DNA of 35,947 bases, from assembly GCA_017555825.1 (NCBI GenBank), contig JAFZFQ010000034.1, positions 1-35,947 of the forward strand, given 5' to 3'. A program made the translations under genes and the position numbers. The first letter of the stretch is position 1. Every line of letters starts with the position of its first letter. This document shows, piece by piece, positions 33,542 to 35,947 of this stretch. The notes below the pieces were generated by a model. It did not search any database, was not told the DNA's origin, and was given only the letters and a program-made list of their open reading frames with translations. The DNA is from Bacteroidaceae bacterium. GTDB taxonomy: Bacteria > Bacteroidota > Bacteroidia > Bacteroidales > Barnesiellaceae_A.

Positions 33542-35947
33542 TTAGAGAACTACTTTCACAACTTGAGCACCTACCTTCACGATGTAGATACCTTTGTTGG
33601 CGTTTACAGTAGCAGTAGCGTTGGCAGCAACGTTGCCGTTGGCTACTTGCATACCGTTTACTGCATAAACTGCATAGTTGGCAGCCTCACCGTTGTTTAC
33701 AACATAGATGTTACCGCCGAAAGTATAAACGCGTACTGTTGCTACAGTCTCAACTTCCTCAACACCTGTGAGGGGGTTGGCAGCGCAAGCAGTGAATGCA
33801 CTTGCTACGTTACCATTGTTGATAGCTTGTACACCGAATACATAGTCGGCAGCATCAATACCCTTGAATGTGTAAGAAGTACCGTTGAGGAATGAGCCAT
33901 GGTTTGTAAACTTGAGATAACCGGTCTCGATATTGGCGGGAGCAACGGTCATAATTTCACCGTTGATCAAGTTCTTGGCATATACGTTGTAGCGGATACC
34001 ATCCTCGCCCGAGATTGCGTCGTAGGCGGGAGTCCAAGTAAGTTTAACATCATTGCCGATTTGCTCATAGTATGCCTCCGACATCATAGGAGCGCTGTAG
34101 GGACGTACATAGGTGTCGTTTTGCATGATGATGTTGAACCAGTTCCAACCCTCGCCTTTGGGGTGTTGTGAGGCATTGTCACCCCAACCATATACATGAA
34201 CGTCGAGGCGACCATCGTGGTTGAAGTCGAAGATGCTCACACCACCTTCGCGTACGGCAACGCCTGCGTGGTCGTAGTTTCTTGTAAATGTACCATCGCC
34301 ATTGTTGAGGGCAATATTGGTGTATTTGTTAGAGCCATCCCATTGGCAGTGAGTAACAATATCGTTGTAACCGTCGTTGTTCAAGTCGCCGGCTACCATA
34401 TATGCACGATTTGAAGCCCAACTCCAAGCATTGTCGCCATCATCGGCAAGACCGATTTCGCTGTTAGACTTGAATATGAAAGTGCGGTCGCCATTGTTCT
34501 TGAACATGAAGATACCGTTGTCAGTACCGTAACCCGATACGAAGATATCTTGGAAACCGTCGTTGTCGGCATCCATAACCATGAGGTTACCTTGTTCGCA
34601 ACCGTGGTCGAGAGTAAGCATTGTAAAGGTCTTGTCGCCGTTGCTGAAGAATACGTTTACAACTTGCTTGCCGGCAGCGTCAGAGTAACCACCTGCGATG
34701 AAGTCCATGAAACCGTCGTTATCGAAGTCGGCAACGAAAGTACCGTTGTTGTTTACTTGCTCGATAGGTGTAGTATCGGCCTCGAAAGTACCCTTGTTGT
34801 TCCAGAACAACTTGGTGAGGCGCCAGTGGTCGTAACCATCGGCGGGCTCGCCGCTGAATACAACATCTACCCAACCGTCGTTGTTGAAGTCACCACAAGC
34901 TACGCGACCGGGTTGGACGCTGCTACCTACGGGCACATACACCTTGGCTGCAGCCAATACGGCGCTGTTGGTCTCGTCTTTTGTGAATGAGAGACCGTCG
35001 ATATTCTTATAGAGGCTTACAGTGCTTGTGCCTTTAGCGTTGTCTTTGTTTGTACAAGCTACAATCACGAAGTCGAGATAGCCGTCGTTGTTGTAGTCGA
35101 GCCATTGAATACCACCGTAGCGGAGGTTGTCGAGATCTTCGAAAATCTTGTTGCCATACCATGCGTTGTTGTACTCATAGAGCACAGTCTTGTCTTGGTT
35201 GGCAAAGAGGAGGTCGAGGTTGCCGTCATTGTTGTAATCGGCAAATTGACCAGAACCACCTTGAGTCCACTCATACCAAAGTTTTGAGTCGGGGTATGTC
35301 CAAGTGGGAACAAAAGAAGCATCGGTAGAGTTGCAAGGTACGAATGCACTTGCTACGTTACCATTGTTGATAGATTGTACACCAAACTCATACTCTGCGG
35401 CATTCATACCCTTGAATGTGTATGAAGTACCGGTGAGGAATGCACCATGGTTGGTAAACTTGAGGTAGCCTGTCTCGATGTTGGCAGGAACAACCATCAT
35501 TACCATACCGGTCTCTTTGTTCTTGGCGTATACGTTGTAGCGAAGAGCAGTAGCAGGGGCATCCCAAGAGAGAACTACGTCGCCTTCTACTTGCTCATAA
35601 GTAGCGTAGAGGGGAGTTGCGGGAGTTGTATAGGCAGCAACCTCAGTAGTATTTACCATGATGATGTTGAACCAGTTCCAACCCTCGCCTTTGGGGTGTT
35701 GTGAGGCATTGTCACCCCAACCATATACATGAACATCGAGGCGACCATCGTGGTTGAAGTCGAAGATGCTCACGCCACCTTCGCGTACGGCTACGCCTGC
35801 GTGGTCGTAGTTTCTTGTAAATGTACCATCGCCATTGTTGAGGGCAATATTGGTGTATTTGTTAGAGCCATCCCATTGGCAGTGAGTAACAATATCGTTG
35901 TAACCATCGTTGTTCAAGTCGCCTGCTACCATATATGCGCGATTTGA
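33542..35947 (-). CDS. Secreted FG-GAP/VCBS beta-propeller protein with Fn3-like domains (5' end outside window)
   Basis: At least 801 codons; the frame runs off the right edge, so N-terminus and signal peptide are not seen. The visible part is the last two blades of one propeller, an Fn3-like domain (LSWDAPATALRYNVYAK), a complete seven-blade propeller, a second Fn3-like domain, and a C-terminal sorting-like domain ending KGIYIVKVGAQVVKVVL. Each blade has a calcium loop of the DxNNDGxxD type (e.g. DYNNDGNLD, DFNNDGWVD, DADNDGFQD, DFNHDGRLD). Ca2+-stabilised surface or secreted protein with binding rather than enzymatic function is likely. The tail resembles a type IX secretion tail. No enzyme motif is visible. 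Confidence 0.85.
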   Translation of the reverse strand, partial: SNRAYMVAGDLNNDGYNDIVTHCQWDGSNKYTNIALNNGDGTFTRNYDHAGVAVREGGVSIFDFNHDGRLDVHVYGWGDNASQHPKGEGWNWFNIIMVNTTEVAAYTTPATPLYATYEQVEGDVVLSWDAPATALRYNVYAKNKETGMVMMVVPANIETGYLKFTNHGAFLTGTSYTFKGMNAAEYEFGVQSINNGNVASAFVPCNSTDASFVPTWTYPDSKLWYEWTQGGSGQFADYNNDGNLDLLFANQDKTVLYEYNNAWYGNKIFEDLDNLRYGGIQWLDYNNDGYLDFVIVACTNKDNAKGTSTVSLYKNIDGLSFTKDETNSAVLAAAKVYVPVGSSVQPGRVACGDFNNDGWVDVVFSGEPADGYDHWRLTKLFWNNKGTFEADTTPIEQVNNNGTFVADFDNDGFMDFIAGGYSDAAGKQVVNVFFSNGDKTFTMLTLDHGCEQGNLMVMDADNDGFQDIFVSGYGTDNGIFMFKNNGDRTFIFKSNSEIGLADDGDNAWSWASNRAYMVAGDLNNDGYNDIVTHCQWDGSNKYTNIALNNGDGTFTRNYDHAGVAVREGGVSIFDFNHDGRLDVHVYGWGDNASQHPKGEGWNWFNIIMQNDTYVRPYSAPMMSEAYYEQIGNDVKLTWTPAYDAISGEDGIRYNVYAKNLINGEIMTVAPANIETGYLKFTNHGSFLNGTSYTFKGIDAADYVFGVQAINNGNVASAFTACAANPLTGVEEVETVATVRVYTFGGNIYVVNNGEAANYAVYAVNGMQVANGNVAANATATVNANKGIYIVKVGAQVVKVVL
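34124..34414 (-). repeat. Internal direct repeat, copy A (two propeller blades)
   Basis: A 291-base segment repeated exactly 1533 bases to the right (copy B). By eye the copies differ at six positions, and the encoded protein is identical in both. Confidence 0.9.
35657..35947 (-). repeat. Internal direct repeat, copy B (cut by the window edge)
   Basis: Second copy of the 34124-34414 segment, same frame, 511 codons away. It continues beyond the window, so the true repeat is longer. Confidence 0.9.

Overview
The window looks like a chromosomal segment from a member of the Bacteroidales (phylum Bacteroidota), family not resolved. Three things point there. Most transcription units are preceded by the Bacteroidetes -7 promoter element TAnnTTTG instead of a -10/-35 pair. 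The gene families are typical of the group: DUF177-rpmF-fabH, DUF3256, DUF5106-type thioredoxin, an OMP_b-brl_3 outer-membrane barrel, GH97, DUF5107-TPR, BspA-like LRR, and a secretion-tail FG-GAP protein. Shine-Dalgarno-like sites are absent. I saw no tRNA, rRNA, CRISPR array, insertion sequence or phage gene, and no gene-free stretch longer than 300 bases.

Layout. (1) 1-14.7 kb is mostly housekeeping and reads entirely on the minus strand: a POT peptide transporter, the ribosome-assembly GTPases der and era, fabH, rpmF and a DUF177/YceD protein, class II fructose-bisphosphate aldolase, a DUF3256 secreted protein, an EamA transporter, truA, speA, mntP, and an MsbA-type ABC exporter. Most units are separated by clear hairpin terminators. 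(2) 14.9-18.1 kb, plus strand: a SusC-like but SusD-less outer-membrane barrel protein and a small cysteine-rich YgbA-family protein. (3) 18.2-21.6 kb, minus strand: thrA (aspartokinase-homoserine dehydrogenase) with apbE 3 bases behind it. (4) 21.8-23.2 kb, plus strand: a two-gene unit of an SGNH esterase and a secreted thioredoxin-like protein, behind a textbook Bacteroidetes promoter. (5) 23.3-33.5 kb is an apparent sugar-utilisation locus without SusC/SusD: MFS sugar symporter, DUF5107-TPR protein and GH97 glycosidase in one tight operon, a divergent AraC regulator, and nearby galM coupled to a BspA-like LRR protein. (6) 33.5 kb to the right edge: the 3' part of a very repetitive secreted FG-GAP beta-propeller gene.

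How it fits together. The GH97 enzyme carries the Asp typical of the retaining (alpha-galactosidase) branch and has a signal peptide. With galactose mutarotase and a GalP/XylE-type symporter nearby, the simplest reading is periplasmic release, import and anomer conversion of galactose or a similar hexose under AraC control. The large cytoplasmic DUF5107-TPR protein between the transporter and the hydrolase is the least understood component and the best candidate for new biology. Other points worth a second look are the structured leader of mntP, a 1533-bp-period intragenic repeat whose two copies encode identical protein, a periplasmic insert in the peptide transporter at the site of the animal PepT extracellular domain, a possible leaderless gene, and a small upstream ORF overlapping the thrA start.
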